From: Leptasterias polaris
Lineage: Eukaryota; Echinodermata; Asteroidea; Forcipulatida; Asteriidae
Assembly: GCA_037783415.1 (NCBI GenBank)
Contig: JAZGTN010000167.1
Span: 124,001-188,000, forward strand
Direction: 5' to 3'
Length of the DNA stretch: 64,000 nt
Shown here: positions 36,901-51,900 of the stretch, one piece after another
Numbering within the stretch: position 1 is the first letter of the stretch
How the letters are laid out: every line of letters begins with the position of its first letter
The notes under the pieces: generated by a model
What the model was told of the DNA's origin: nothing
Seen by the model: the letters and a program-made list of their open reading frames with translations, nothing else
Database searches by the model: none
Position numbers and translations under genes: made by a program

Positions 36901-39900
36901 TGAGAAAGTTTTGAAACCAAGGTCAGCCCCAAGTAACCCGCTCCACAAGCAGATTACTAGGGTCTGACCCCGGGTCAGACATGGGTCAGAATGGGTCGAC
37001 CTAGGGAAGCTAACCAAACGCACCCACTATAAAATTAGGGAGGTTTCGCATACGAACGGATACGGTTAATGCGACGGATACGTCATCATTATGACGTCAT
37101 ACGCTACTCGCTATCCGCTATACGTGCAGACGACACTGATATCCCGCTTGCTACACGTAAGTAAAAAACACGTAGGAAAACTCGAACTTCTAGTAATTCT
37201 CCTGTATTTGTTTCCAAATATGTATGAATAGTATCAAAATAAATGAATCACTGAACATGTACGTGTCATTTTGTTGATTTCTAAAGACTTTGAAATACGA
37301 AAAAATGCACTGTTTCTTGTCATTTTCCTCTAAAGCTATGAACATAAGCTCGTCTATGGAGGATGCCATGTTGAACAGCGCCACCAAGTGCTGTGCTGGA
37401 ACAGCGAACAGTGCCACCAAAACGCTGGGATTGCAAAACAACAGAAAGGCTGCTAACGGTTACGGATAGCTAAACGTATGCGTATGCGTATCCGTTCGCG
37501 TGCGAAACCTCCCTACTAACCCCTTACAGGCGCGTAACGCATCTCCAAAAAATTGGTGTCGTCTACCATTTCCACTGTTTTGGAGGTCAGCTTTTTTGTG
37601 TACATTTGACTCCAAAACTAGGGGACAGGATAGACACAGAATTAGGTTACTGTCTCAAATACCATGTAATGAATACCATTTAGAAATGGTTCCCTCCTAA
37701 ATCTCGCTCAGCGGATAAACTTGTTAAGCAATTTTTCCGCTTTCCGTGGCTTCATAAAATGAAGCCCCAGTACATGACATTTGCGACCAGTTAACTTACC
37801 GATGGCAAATACATGGGGCGGAAGCACCCCGAGTGACTTCCCATTGTAGCGTTTGATGGTATCCTTTGTGTACAAATTGCTCATCTCTTTGTATGGGTTT
37901 ACAGCAATCAGAATATTAGCCACATAGCCCTGTTGAAAAAAAAAAAATTAAAAAAATCAAAGTACTGTCAATATTGGTGAACAATATTTAACTCCAAAAC
38001 AATAAAAAAATCATAGAGGCTGTGTACAATGTAAGTACTTTTGTATGTTTACCTAAAACATATGACATGTTGGTAAACTTCTGCACAAATGCGAATGATC
38101 AAATTAATATGATATTTTTTAGATTGCCAGTCAATATTGCACATGCTTTGTTTGGGCCAGTCTGTTAACCGAGGCGGGGGAAAATAACAAGAGAAAGCAG
38201 CCGTCATAGTCTTGGTGCAAGACGTTCTTGTTGAGTTAGAAAACCATAAAACCATAGGGCCTACATACACTCAACACGTCGCCATTATTCCACCGACAGA
38301 GGGCATTCTCTGGAAGCGATGTGGTGGGTGATCTGGAAGTTTTCCCAACAGTGCCCGCATTGTTCGATAGTAATATGCGCAACACGGAGCGCTAAATCGC
38401 GATAGTTGCGTGATAATGAACAACAATGTCTTGCACCACGACTACAGTCGTCACAGCTAATTAAGTTACCAATCTAGACCCCTTGCAGACACACCACGCA
38501 GCTTGTCTCCAATCCGCCATACATGTACAAGTATTTGGCATTGGATAACTGCAGTTACTTAGGGGCCGTTCACAATTATCAACATTTTCACGAGCGTACA
38601 AACCGTACTTTTTCAAGCCCCCACCCTCCCCCCTAAAAGTGTCCGAAAAAAATGTTGATTTTTTTTCACACAAGTCTACATGGTTGAACAACACCGGTTG
38701 AAAATGAGCGCTGATATGCAATTGCGTGTGTATGCTACAAGTAGCTACATGTAGCAGGCATGTGAGACCTCCGCGTTTTTTATTGGGCCGGCTCCGCGTT
38801 TTTCTTGCGGGCCGGCTCCGCGTTTTTCTTGCGGGCCGGCTCCGCGTTTTCTTGCGGGCTCCGCGTTTTTCTCTTCTCCGCCGTGGAAATCACTCCGCCG
38901 TGGCAGCATCGGGAATCACTTTAATTGCGATTTGATTTCAACACGTGAGTCGGGAGCTAGACCCGGTAAAATGCCCCGCGTTAGTCTTTGATTAAAGCCG
39001 TTGTTGTTCATTTTTCATTAAGCGCGATGTCCCATTAAACTTACCCATGTCGTCATCCCGTTCCACCAAGAGAGGGCGCTGTACTAAAAACTGTATTAAA
39101 AAGCCAACACCCTGCCAAAACTAGGCGCACACGGTCTTTCACGTCTGTGATGAACGCATCGCGCTTGTTTTAATTGTGGAACACATTTCTAAGGAATGTC
39201 ACAAAAACATATTGAAAATGAGGACGAACAACACATTGTTACCAAGTAAGAATTGTGGCCTATATATTTCTGTTAATGTTTTGTTTACGCTGCAGTACAA
39301 AGCCTGTTATTCTGACTGTAGCGCTGGCCCAAAATCCGGACACGGATTTCACTTGCTAAAGTTTTCCGCGTTTTTTCTGTGACCCGCTCACATGCCTGTG
39401 AGCTAGAGAACGGAAGGGGAATTGCGCAATAATTTGCACTCACGGTTTGACATGTTTGGTTCATGTACATGTACATGTACATGTACGTGTGTAGGACTAC
39501 AATGCCGCGCATGCTGTACACAATACGTTCATGGGATGCAATGCGGGGCCTGGCTCGGGGCGCGACCGTCTCGGCCAGTGCTCGCTCGGCATCGGTTGCG
39601 GCATGGATGGGATGTGAGCAATGTCGGCTGTGGCGACGGGCGAGAAAACAGATCGACATTTAAAAAAATAAAATAAACGTACGGCGGGCATTAACCCCCT
39701 CCCCCCCAGCGTACGGTTTGTACGCTCGTGAAAATGTTGATAATTGTGAACGGCCCCTTAGCTAACTGTGAATGGAGTGTCGATAGACCCCTTGCTTTGG
39801 TCGCCATCTTTGATGTCAAACAATGGAAACGTGCACGTGTGTGCGCGCTGCGCACGACTCTCAGCCAATGATACATGTAGCTCTTCATTGACCTCAGTGA

Positions 39901-42900
39901 GGGAACTGTTTCGGGATTGTGACGAAAAATGCAAGGGGTCTATAGACGATGGCGTAATTTGCAAGGCATCTACATGTACATGTATATTGTTCATGTATAA
40001 AGTAACGTTGGCACAGTCATACATATTGAACACATTTTTACACTGCTGTAACAGTGCAAATTTGTACAGCATTAGGTCATGTTCTTTTTCTGTATTTACT
40101 ACAAATTGTTGTTACAGCGATAGCAATACAAAAAACAAAAACAAAATGGGGTTAGATTTCTGAAAAGAAAACAGTCAAAATGGAATAAGTGGTTTTTACA
40201 AAGTTTTAATTTCTCACCCCTGATGGAGTACATTGGGAATAAATGCTTGAACAAATAGAGTTGGGGGGAAAAACAAAACTGTCTTGGATGATGGGTTGGC
40301 CACTGAATAGCCCATATGCATTCCCCAATGCGCATGATCTGCGCGCAAAAGCATCTGGGTGAAACCCAAGTCCAAGCAACACCAGCAACCATCATGGCGG
40401 ACTGATTTTGAAGCAATGCGATATAACATGGCATAGTATGTAAACTACAGCATGGCATCCATATTGGTATATTTAAGATGGCGGTTGTGCATGGGCTATT
40501 ACTGTACATGCTTCTGAAAGGTTTTAATTTAGACGGGATCTTAAAATGAAAAAAACGAACACTGTTTAGGCCTGATACATGTACGTCAATTGCATTCAGG
40601 GAGAGTGGGAACAAAACTTTAAATAGACTGTGCTAGTCTTGCATGTATTTGAACTTCCCAAACCAAACTGGTCCCACCATACTAAGTTTGATGTGTGGGC
40701 GATTCTGTTTCCTCAATGGGTATACAAATTGTGTCATAATGTTGAGAAAGTAAAATTAAGCCATGAGATATATATATGAAGAAAAGAAATTGTAACAAAT
40801 CAACAAAGAAAACCCGAGAATAAGACTTGACCTCCGTTTGCGGTTACTTATTAAAAAAATAAAAATAAAAAATTGCAAAACTGATGTGCGTGTAAAACCA
40901 ATGAAAATGGTCGCACAAAGTGGGGCCTGATTTAGCAAAATGGTAGGTTTCAGAAATTCTGTTTTTAAACATAATGAAAAAGAAGATTTTATTTCATTAG
41001 AAAATATTAGTCTTTGTTCAAGATGTTTTCTTGTGTTCAATACCGGCGAGACTTGCACAGTCTATTATGGAGGTCTTTGTAGCCTCTTTGAAGTATCAAA
41101 CCTGTTCAAGTATACATACTCCCTCAGTGTTAAGGATAGACATAAATAAGCACTTTTCCCATCAAATCTCGGCGCAGTTAGTTCACAAAATCAAAAATTT
41201 AACTCCTCGTGCAAAATAAATTGTTGTTAGTTTAACATTTAAGGGCCATGTCACACCAGGCAAATTTACAGGCATTCTCCGTAAGACATGTAAGATGAAA
41301 GGAAAGCTTCACAGCTCAACTTTATTTTGGATGGAAAGACACTAGCAAGAAAAATGTCTCTTATGCTACCGAATACATGTAAGTCTTTGTTTGCCTCTAA
41401 AAAGTTGCCTGTAGAAATTGCGGATCACTCGCGCAAGAAGTTGTGCACCCCTAACACAAGAAATCTTACACAAGTGGACTTACACAGTTGGGTAACATTT
41501 CATGAAGATCAGCTTCTGGTGTGACAAAGCCCGAACACAAAACAAAACAAACCCAGGCTCCAAAATAACACAATTTGTTTTTCAGGCAACTTTGGTACAA
41601 GATTGACATAAAACACATACATTGAGGCCTCAGTACTATATTGTACAAATTGTAGTTTCTGACACTTGTGGCACCTTCCTGTAATGAAGAAAAAATTACA
41701 AAACAACGGTGCAACCAACTTGTTTTTTAATCATTCAAATAACCAGCAGGCCTGGAATTACACGGAGGTCACAGCCTTTGTTGCCCCCTGGTCTTGGCCT
41801 TGGTGCCCCTTCAAAAGTTCCCCATTGATGTTAACATTTTCCATTGAAAGTGCCCCTTTGCAAAGTGAAAATGGCCTTGCCCTCCCAAAGATGGAATTCC
41901 AGGCCTGACTTAGGCATGATATATGGCCCTTGGAAAAAAAGTTTGATAATTTTATTGAGAACAAGAGCTGACCTATGTACACATGTAATGAATGGTGCTG
42001 GTAACCTCTCCCCTCTTGTGACTTTATTGATTCTTACTAAATTCCTGTATTTTATTGTTTTGTATTTTATTCCTTATCTGCTTTTTGATAGTTTTTATGA
42101 GTGTTTTCTTTCTGTAATATAGTCGCTGACTTGTGTATTTTTGTGAAGGGCTTTGAGGCCTTGCATAAGGCGCTATATGCTTAATTATTATTATTATGTA
42201 CACATGGTAACCACAAATGTAGCTTGATGTAGGCTTTTTCAAGTTTTTTAATAATACAATACTTTCCCAGATTTTTCCCGAGGGCTAAAATGTGCAAAAC
42301 AGATGTAGAAGTAGTGAATAATATCACTGCAAATTAAAGCCAAAGAACAGGATGAGCCACCCCCCAAAAAAAAAAAAACATACAAATTAATAAAATCATA
42401 TAATATAAATAAATAAAAAATGGAAAATTTTAAATATTGTGATGGCGACAATGGAAATAGACTGGCTCATTTTTGAATTCTAATGAGAATGATTACTACT
42501 GCATACAGGGGACATGACAAGGATGCCAGCAGCATGATACAAAAGTGTAGCACATTCTCTCCTAAACAAACATTTCTGCAAATAATTCAAATGTATGCAT
42601 AAATTACAAGATTTTAGTGCGCATTGTATTTTGCACATAATATTTTGTAATAATGTAATATTGAAGACAAGCGATTTTCATTTAATTTCACTTCATTTAT
42701 TATTTCTGGTTGTGAAGCCAAGGACTCTCAGAAAAGCAAATTTAATCACATCACTATACTAGCCAAAGGATCCCATGGAGAGAAGACAAGGAAGGACGTT
42801 TCAGTTTTAGATGTGGGAGGAAAACCCCAGAGAATTGTTCAAGGGAAAAACTCACACAATGAGGTAGGGACTAAAAATCCAATCCATGTAGTAATTTAAG

Positions 42901-45900
42901 AAGGATTAAAACGAGGAAAAACTGCCATGGACACAAACAATTGAAGTGTTTTTCAGTTTTCAATGGCACTGAAAAGAAGAAATTGCTGGTCCACTGAAAA
43001 ATAGATAATAATAATATTGATAATTTTTGCCTTCTCTTAATATGCCAAGAATGCTCCCCAAAGTGAAGTTGTACATAATTCAACTATGATTCGTAAGAGA
43101 AGTTTTGCAAACATTGCCAATATTGCAACAGTGCCTTATCTTAGATATTGCATTCATGGCCTGAATGTGTCAACAGTGAGTGACTGTTCAAACAGTCACC
43201 CATGCATTCTCAGCTTAAATTACAAGGAATTAAAGAATTATTTGAAGAACATCAAGTATTAAATAAACCACAAGGGAAACTGACTGGGCTCATTTTAAAA
43301 TAATTTGGGGTTGAACAAAGAAAAATTGACTAGAGCAGGACTTGAACCTGTGACCTCCAGATAAACATGCTTGCGCTCCACTAACTGAGCTATCAATCAA
43401 GCCCTATGTTGGCAGTCTCCCTAATTTGTCAAAATCCTACTGGTGGGTGTGCCAGTCAGAAGCCATTCAACCTATAACTGCCGTACAGCCAGGGATCACA
43501 CCCAAGGATCACACCCAAGTTCACCATACATGTACAACCTTCTCTGAATTAGAACCGTCTGCTTAATCTCTCATTTAAATGCAACAGTTCTTTGAAGTGA
43601 ACAAGTTGGACAGCTTGGTTTGAATTTCAGAAAATGATGACACTGTCCTTCCAGATCCTGACTATAGACCCGGTTGCAGAACGTGGACAGTCTCCAAAAA
43701 TGCGCGTCCACCATTTCCACCATGTTGGGAGTCAAATTCTTCGTGTACATTTTGACGTTTCCCAAAATGGACAGGGTAGGTGCATGTAGGTGCGCTGTGC
43801 ATTGTGCAAGGAGTCAATTAGTGCATCTTTACCATCAAGCATCTCGGCCTGTGAGGAAGATTTTTGTATATAGACCTTATGCATTGACGTCACCGCAAAC
43901 CGCCATCTTAGAGGTAAACTGAGGATGAAACAATGGAAACGCGCTGATTTGTACGCGCGGCGCACAGGACTGGCCAATGAACATCTTCCTTTTGACCTCT
44001 AGGCGAGGGCGCCCTACTCAAATGACGTCATATGCATAAGGTCTATTGTTAGCGACTGTAAAGAATGGACTTACATAGATCTTGCCGTTCTTGTAGCCCA
44101 ACCTCAGGTTATTCAGCAATGTAGCCTCGTTCAGATACATCAAGGCACCTGCACAATACACAAGAACAATAGCCTTGAAACTTGGATATCTAGTCAAGCT
44201 ACATGTACATACATACACAGTACATGTAGTAGATGTATAAAATAAACCAATTCTTTTCAAAACAACCACAACTCATACACACATTTGTGATGCGATCAAG
44301 CAAAATGAGTCGTTTGTCGACCCTTGTCATTTTTTATTTTTTTATACATCTGAAAAGAGCAAAAGCTATGCTTTTCTACTTTTAAAACTACATGTTTATA
44401 AAACCTTTTGTTCAAAAGTTGTGAAAGCAGAAACACCAAGTGATATGAGAAAATGAAACAAAGAGAAAGGGGTTTAAAACCCTTTTAGCGTGCACGCATA
44501 CAGTCCGCAGGCGCCCTGCGTATACTTCGAATACTGGCATCGAAACGCCTTCGAAGTTTGACAAGTTGTATTAGTTCTAAACATGCGATTAACATGCAGC
44601 AAACAGCCGTAGATAGAACACTATCTCGACATGACAACAGTCTAAAAATAGCACATGGTGCCCATAGGCAAAAATCCCATCCAAAGGTTCAAAGGTCGGA
44701 AGTCCTATTACCACCAACGCATGTGAAGCACGAGTTGCTGTTCAATCTCTACATATGGAGTGCAGACCGTATTGTACATGTACCATGTATCACACGCGCA
44801 ATGTACACAGTAATGGCAACCATGCGCTTCTTTCGCGATAAACTTATTGGTGTTTTTACACACGGAATACCGTGATTTGATAGGATTTTTCAAAGGGTTT
44901 GAGGTGCAGAAGTTATCTGTAGGTAAGAGAGGCACTCGTATTCATTTTCAAAAGGTATGTTGTGATTGTTTTAAATCACTTTTGTAGTATTTTCCCCATT
45001 GAGATGACAGTACAGTTGGGAGAACTTGTGTGCACAACTTTCCACGTAACAAACGTACGCAAACAATGTTTTCAAATTTTTCGTTGATTTCTCTTTCTCT
45101 CACATGTACATCGGCAAGTTTCCATGCTAATTTTAACCCCTTAGTGATGTTATTTATCAGAAAAGAAGACGCCAATGTAAAATAAATATATTTTGGCACT
45201 TGAATTTACAAAAAAAAAAAATTTGAAAATGTTACCCCTGTTGGCCTGTTTTGGCTTGTTTCTCCGTAATAAAATTTCCGACAAACGACTCATTTAGCTT
45301 GATCGCATCACATTTGTGTATATGTACAATATTGAAATCTTCCCTGGAGAAACTCAAGGTCAAAATTGGTAGAGGAAATACAATCCCTCACTTACATCTA
45401 CATGAAAAAATAATCAATAAAATCTGGCAGCGGAGATGTCATCAGTCATCACTGCACAGTAAACAAGCAGAAAAAAAATGTTAATCTAAATGCATCACAT
45501 TGTCATCATGCAATATTGTACACTGTGTATGAATTACATTTTACAGGTAGATGTAGTACTGGCAACTACATGTATGGTGTAAAAAAAAAATGGCAACCAA
45601 AACAATAGGGCCTGGAGTTTAAAAGAAGAAGACAACATCATCCCAGATTGTCTAAAAGGGGCTGGGTGGCTTGAAAATAATCGCCACATCATTACACTGT
45701 GTCTCTTATTTAATACTATTTTACAAAATTGGATCAACACATTGTACGTGTGAAAGAGCTCAGTTTTCGTGTTAAGGTTTTAGCCAGGATTTGGTAAAAG
45801 GGTGTCCAAATCTGCTGGAAATTTAAAAACTGGGTGTCCAAATTGTTCACTTACAATACATTTACATGTACTGTAAATGACAGATGAAACAGGGTGTCCA

Positions 45901-48900
45901 AATTTAAAACAGGGTGTCCAAAAGACACCCAGACACCCCTCTGGCTAACACTATGTTTCATGTTGTGCTTCTTTTTATACATGTCTACAATTATGTGCAT
46001 TGTACACACATTTCACCAGCTTTGCCAATGGAACAATTTTTTGCATCATTTTAAAACACAGCTCAGATCTGGACCAAATAACTTTTTAAAAAAAACAGTA
46101 ATGAAAACTAAATTAGGAAAAAATTCCAGCTTGGCTCAATTTTCCGACAAACCCTATGTGGTGGTGTGTCTACTATGTACATGTACAATGGTCTAGGCAC
46201 ATTGTACACTACACATACATGAATTGGAATGATTATTAAACATTTTAAATAATTTGGGGTTGAACAAAGGAAAATTGACTAGAGCGGGACTTGAAAACTG
46301 ACCTATCTAGCCCTACATGTACATGTAACATTGACGGTCTAACTTGTTTGTAAAAAGCTGAGTTTGTGGGTGTAAGTCAGAAGCCATTCAACCTGTAACT
46401 GCCGTACAGGAAGGGACCACACCCAAGTTTACCACACAAACCTTGGGGATCACCTCAAGGGGATATTTTGTTTATTATCATTTTTTATTTTTCATTATCA
46501 TTTCGGTGGAATTCATACAAATTGTTACAACCAGCCATCTTGAGATTACACTGTATACAAAGTTGTTTTTCAACGCATAAATAACCCAACCTACATGTAC
46601 ATGTACATGTGATGTCATCCCAAAGTGCATAATTATCATTTACCAAGTTTTCTGTAATGTACATATGTACATACCATAGGCAATTACCTATAATAGCAGG
46701 TTCACTACTGATGATGTACACATGTACATGATTTCAATTTACACCCCCCCTCCCGTGTTTTTGCTCAATTCTACCGCTCTCAGTCAGACAGTCAACAGCA
46801 ATGAGCAAAAACAGACTGCAATCGGTTCCAATTAGCAGAAGGATCTCGTTGCTATGGTAACCGGTGCAGTTTGATGTTAATTACTTTCTTCCTTGTTGAG
46901 GCTTTTTTCTGCAAACTGCCGAGTCAGATGAAGATTGAGTCTCTGATAAGGACTGTATCATGGGAATAGAGCCTAATCAGGATTCAGGAAGACACAGAAA
47001 TTGTTTATGCTTGAGTTATAAAGTTGTCCATACAGTTAACCCTCGTTATTATGCATGACATGTAAAGAGCACTGTTATACAGAGGTTCTGCTTATAAAGA
47101 GTCCCAAATCTCATTTCTGCTTTGTGTACTTTTGCTGTCGTCTTATAACAACATTCCTGTTATAAAGAGGTAATTTGGCCAGTCCCAGCGATCTCGTAAT
47201 AACAAGTGCTGATTGTAGCCAAGCTAATTGTGATTGCCATTTGTGATTTTTTAAATTAAATTTACTTATTTATTTATTGACCAAACCAACAGCGGACGAG
47301 CCGCCAATTACAGGAAAGGATAAAAATGTTGAAGAAAAATATTTTTGAGGATTTTTCCTGAACTCAACCCTTGCTACAAAGAGCACTGAAGGTTCTGCTT
47401 ATAAAGAGTACATTCTAGAGTCCCGTATCTCATTTCTGCTTTGTGCTTCTTTGTTTTGCTGTCCTTTTAAAACAACGTTCCTGTTATAAAGAGGTAATTT
47501 GGCCAGTCCCAGCGGTCTTGTTATAACGAGTGTCAATTGTAGTGCCATTTGTGTTTTTTCATAAATGTTTCTGAAAACTATTTTTCAAGATTTGTCCTGA
47601 AATAACATTAACACATTAGGCCCCGAAGGTACATAGCTTTAATACATCAATCTTTGCAAGAAAAAAATGCGCCTGGTTATCCGTTTGTAATTTCTTATAA
47701 GAACATTTCAAAACAACCAATGTGGATTGGAAAGCAAGAATTATACAATGTTTTTGCACTCTGTTGTTTTTCAACTGTCATGTACTTTCTTAAAAACTAA
47801 AAATTATTATTATTAATTATTAATTTGTTTGCCCAGTTTGGCTACATCTCGAAAGTAAACAGATTACACAGTAACACTTTGCAATGCAGTTGATTGTTTC
47901 TCACATGTACATTGTTATTAATTTATTGTACCCTTTTCAAATATCCGTCTATCATAATGTACACAAACCTGTAGTTGATAATCAACAGCGCAGTCCATAA
48001 CAACCACTGAGTAGGATACATGTACATTTAGTAAACTAAAAAAAGTTCAGTAAAACCACTGTCTGACTGCTCGTGTAAACATGTTCATCACATGTACATG
48101 TAATATTTGTATCAAACATTAGTGGGTTGTGTAGTGGGAAACCAATAAAACAAACAGTTACATGTACATGTATATGTGAGAAGTAAAAATGTCAAAAATT
48201 GTATTTTACATGTAAGTGAAGTACACATAGTAGGCCTACAATGTACATCATACATATTTCATAAGTTTGTTCACTCAATACAGTGATGACTTATGTAAGT
48301 GTCAGTGGACCGCTTATTAGACCAACTTCAGTCTCAATAGAAGATTTCAAGGTCATGTGTTGGGACGCCCTGCAAGACAAGGGGCACAGGATTCAATTAG
48401 CTGGTTCATTATAGCAGTAAACATGAATGGCTAGCCGAAGATGATGTTGTCTGATGATCATGGTGATGGCGGGGGGGGGGGGGGGGGGGGGGAGGGCACC
48501 ATATAAAAGCAGAGTTAGGGAGATGTTGTTGCCAAGAATCATTCTGCACAGCGAGCAACATCCGTGTATGGGAACCACCGAAGTGTGATTTCATCAGTCA
48601 GGGTTAAGGACTCACACCCGTATAGGGGAGGAGGATCCACTGAAGTCAATTTGTACATCTTGTTAATCTTGTTGGTGAAGTGTTGGGATCAACGTTACAA
48701 CCTCTTTCCCACCGTAGGTCTGTAGCCAGCCTGTGTCTTTTCTACAGATATTTTCATGGTAAATGTGCCACCAGTGTGTCTGACCTAGTTCCTCCTGTCA
48801 GAGTGTTTGAGCGTGAAACCAGACTTTCTGCTTCTTCTCACCCATACACTCTTAATTTGCTGAGATGTAGAACAAAGAGCCATTCCAACAGCTTTATTCC

Positions 48901-51900
48901 ACGTACTGCATCTCTTTAGAGCTCCTTGCCTGGTGCATGTTTCCCTCCATCCTACAATCTAGACTGTTTCAAGAGGAATATCAATTCCTACCTCCAGCTC
49001 TCCCGAGTTCTTTTCATGTTTCATAATTTTCCTCTTATAGCCCCTTACCAAGAGTGGCTTTTAGCCTTGTTTGGGGCGAACTTGCATAAAAAAATATATA
49101 TATATAAAAAAAATTTGGCTGCACACAAATTTGCAGCATAATGTGTACCAGCTCAGCTAGATTGTAAAAGATTAATGTCGCATTTCCCGACTCCATTCGC
49201 AGCCAGGTGTTCTTGTCCATTGACATGATGGCCTCAGGAACTACCTGGTAGTTTGTCAACTTCCAATAGCGAGGGGAGCTACATGTAATATCGACTGTCC
49301 ACCACAACATAAATCTAACTGTATTTGTTTGAATACATGCTTACCTCATACAGTACTTTGCCATCATTGAGCTTGAAAACTGGGATTGACAATAATCGTG
49401 TTCCACCATCTTTTTATGGGTATAGCTACATGTAGGGCAACTGTTTTTAATGTTTTAACCTCTGCCACTTTATACTTTCGTGTCTCTTGTTTATAAATTT
49501 GTATAGACTTGTAAACATTTATATATATATACTTTTATATTTGCTTGTGTGTGTAGCCAGAGTTATTGGAATTGAAGGCCTTCGGGTCACAGTTTTTAAG
49601 TAAACTTTTTTAATTCCGGGCATATGGCTCTGGTTTCTTTTTTTAATACATTTATTGTGATTGTAATACAATGTATGTGTTTTCAATGCCGAATAAATAA
49701 GAATAATAATAACTGTGTGACAGTTTCACGATTGCTTTGTAAGGCTCATGCACAGCGGACAAGAGCAGCAGTCTACTACATTAACCTGCGCGTGAACAGG
49801 TCTACTCGCGCGCAAGCTTGGTAAACAGTAAAAATAGCATCTGGCACGTGATGGTGAATGGAACGGTGAGAATTTGACTCTCAATCATGAATATGTATGA
49901 GGTATATTTATGACCCATGTACAGTACTGAAATACTGACTGCTATGAGGGGCATAGTTAAAATTATAGGCCCAAGGTGATGTCAAAACCATGACTATGCC
50001 CGAAGCGAAGCTGAGGGCATAGTCATGGTTTTGACATCACCGAGCGCCTACAATTTTAACTGTGCCCCGAATATTAAGCAGTCAATATTTCTTTTATATA
50101 CCGAAGAAAGGACATCAGTTCGCGCAGTGACACGAACGTATACAACGCGTACAGAAGTACACAAGCGACCTATGAAATACAGCAGTGTGTTGCGACTGGC
50201 GGGCACAGTCGATTGCTGTGCCCCGGGCACAGTTAATTATGACGTCATCTTGATAGAAAAAGGGGGCCCAGCTATTTCAATGACTCCACTTTTAACCAAT
50301 CAGATTAGAGGATTCTATATATGAGGTATATAATACTGTATGGTGACTACTGCCCAGATTTTACAATAAATAATGACTTCATTTCATGGGTCATTGGAAT
50401 TATTTTAAATCTCAAATCTACTCTGTCGTAGTAGAACAGCAGCTACAGTGCTCATGTGTGATGTTATCCTCTGTCATTTACAGCCTGTTTCAAAGGCTTA
50501 ACCCTAACAATCCCTAACCCTACAAATTCAAACAGGGCAAAGTGTTTAATTTTGTTAGGTTTAAAAGTACAGTGAAGTTAGGATTGGGTGTTTGATTCTG
50601 TGGGATTGTGTATACATCCTTGCTGCCAAGTAATGGTGTTGGAATTTGATTGAGTGGGTATGGTGGATGTGTGAAATGTACATCTGGCATTGCTCTTTCC
50701 TCCATGGTCTAATGAGATAGTTGTTGGATTATGTTACGTTGGGTACTGTGTGATTTCACTGATCAAATTTTGCACATATATATGCCAAGTGTACACACTC
50801 CAACAAAATCAAACAAAAAAGGCCTGTTGGAGTTTGTTAGGTTGTGTATCATCCCCCTAAGATTGGGTACAGTTCCCATCGCATGGTAGTATACACGTAA
50901 GCTGTTGGAATGTGTTGGGTTAGGGATGGATTCTAGTAAAAACGCTTTGGGAGTTAGGGTTAAACATTGAAAAACTAAACCAAAGTGCCAGCTCTGCAAG
51001 AAAATGTTTTATGGCTGAAAATATTCATTTTATTTCAAAGATGATATCTACTGAGGAGGCTGAAATATAATGTACTCACAGTTGTCCTCCACTATCTTCT
51101 CCTCATCTTCCTCCGCTGGAAATACCCGGTCATAAGGAGCAATCACGGGCTGCCAATCAAAGTAAAACAAGTCAATCAATCAATCAATCAATCAATCAAT
51201 TATTCAAATCAAATCAATCAATCAATCAAATCAATCAAATTAGTCAATCAATCAAATCAATCAATCCATCAATCCATCAATTACAACATATAAATTTAAA
51301 AAAAATTTGGTTAATCAATCAACCACAGGCATGCAACTTTGAAAATGCAAAAAAATTAAACGAGGACAGCCCTGGAATTACACGGAGGCCACGGAGGCCA
51401 TAGCCGCTGTTGCCCCGGTCTTGGCCTTGGTGCCCCTTCAAAAGTTTCCTATAGACTTTCAGATTTCCCAATAGAAGTGGCCTTGCCCTTCTCAAAAATG
51501 ACTTTCCAGGCCTGAATCTGTATTTAGAACCTCTCTTTTCCTGTATATAAATTTTCAACACTTTTCAAGATACAAAGTTCGTAGAATGGCAATTTAGGTC
51601 AAGAGCAAGAACTATATTTGATCCTTGTTCTCTATTTATAACTAAGAAAATGAGTGCATCACATAACTGAACTTGACCTTAGCGCCCAACTTTAAGACTT
51701 GGAGTGGTAGTTCTACATGTCATGAACATGTACCCGATACAGCAGTTGCAAGGTTCAACTCCATAACAAAGGATTGTATTGTCTTACCTTTCCAGGTCTG
51801 TTTACGGGTGCTACTGTAATGGACTCTGCACCAATATCCTCAATGCGCCCAAGCTGGAATCCTTCAGCTACATCTGGCACCCACACCTTCTTGTTCTCAT

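Noticed and set aside
39285..39659. A 124-codon minus-strand open frame
   Set aside because: It lies inside the CpG-rich transposon at 38562-39757 and crosses an ACATGTACATGT run; no domain is visible.
40099..40614. A 171-codon minus-strand open frame in intron 3
   Set aside because: Low-complexity, F/C/N-rich translation with no motif and no splice or conservation support; antisense reads in AT-rich intron often give such frames.
50498..50530. Interstitial telomeric repeat (CCCTAA)
   Set aside because: Only two imperfect units, and their inverted partner at 50951-50963 fits a TTAA-flanked MITE better.
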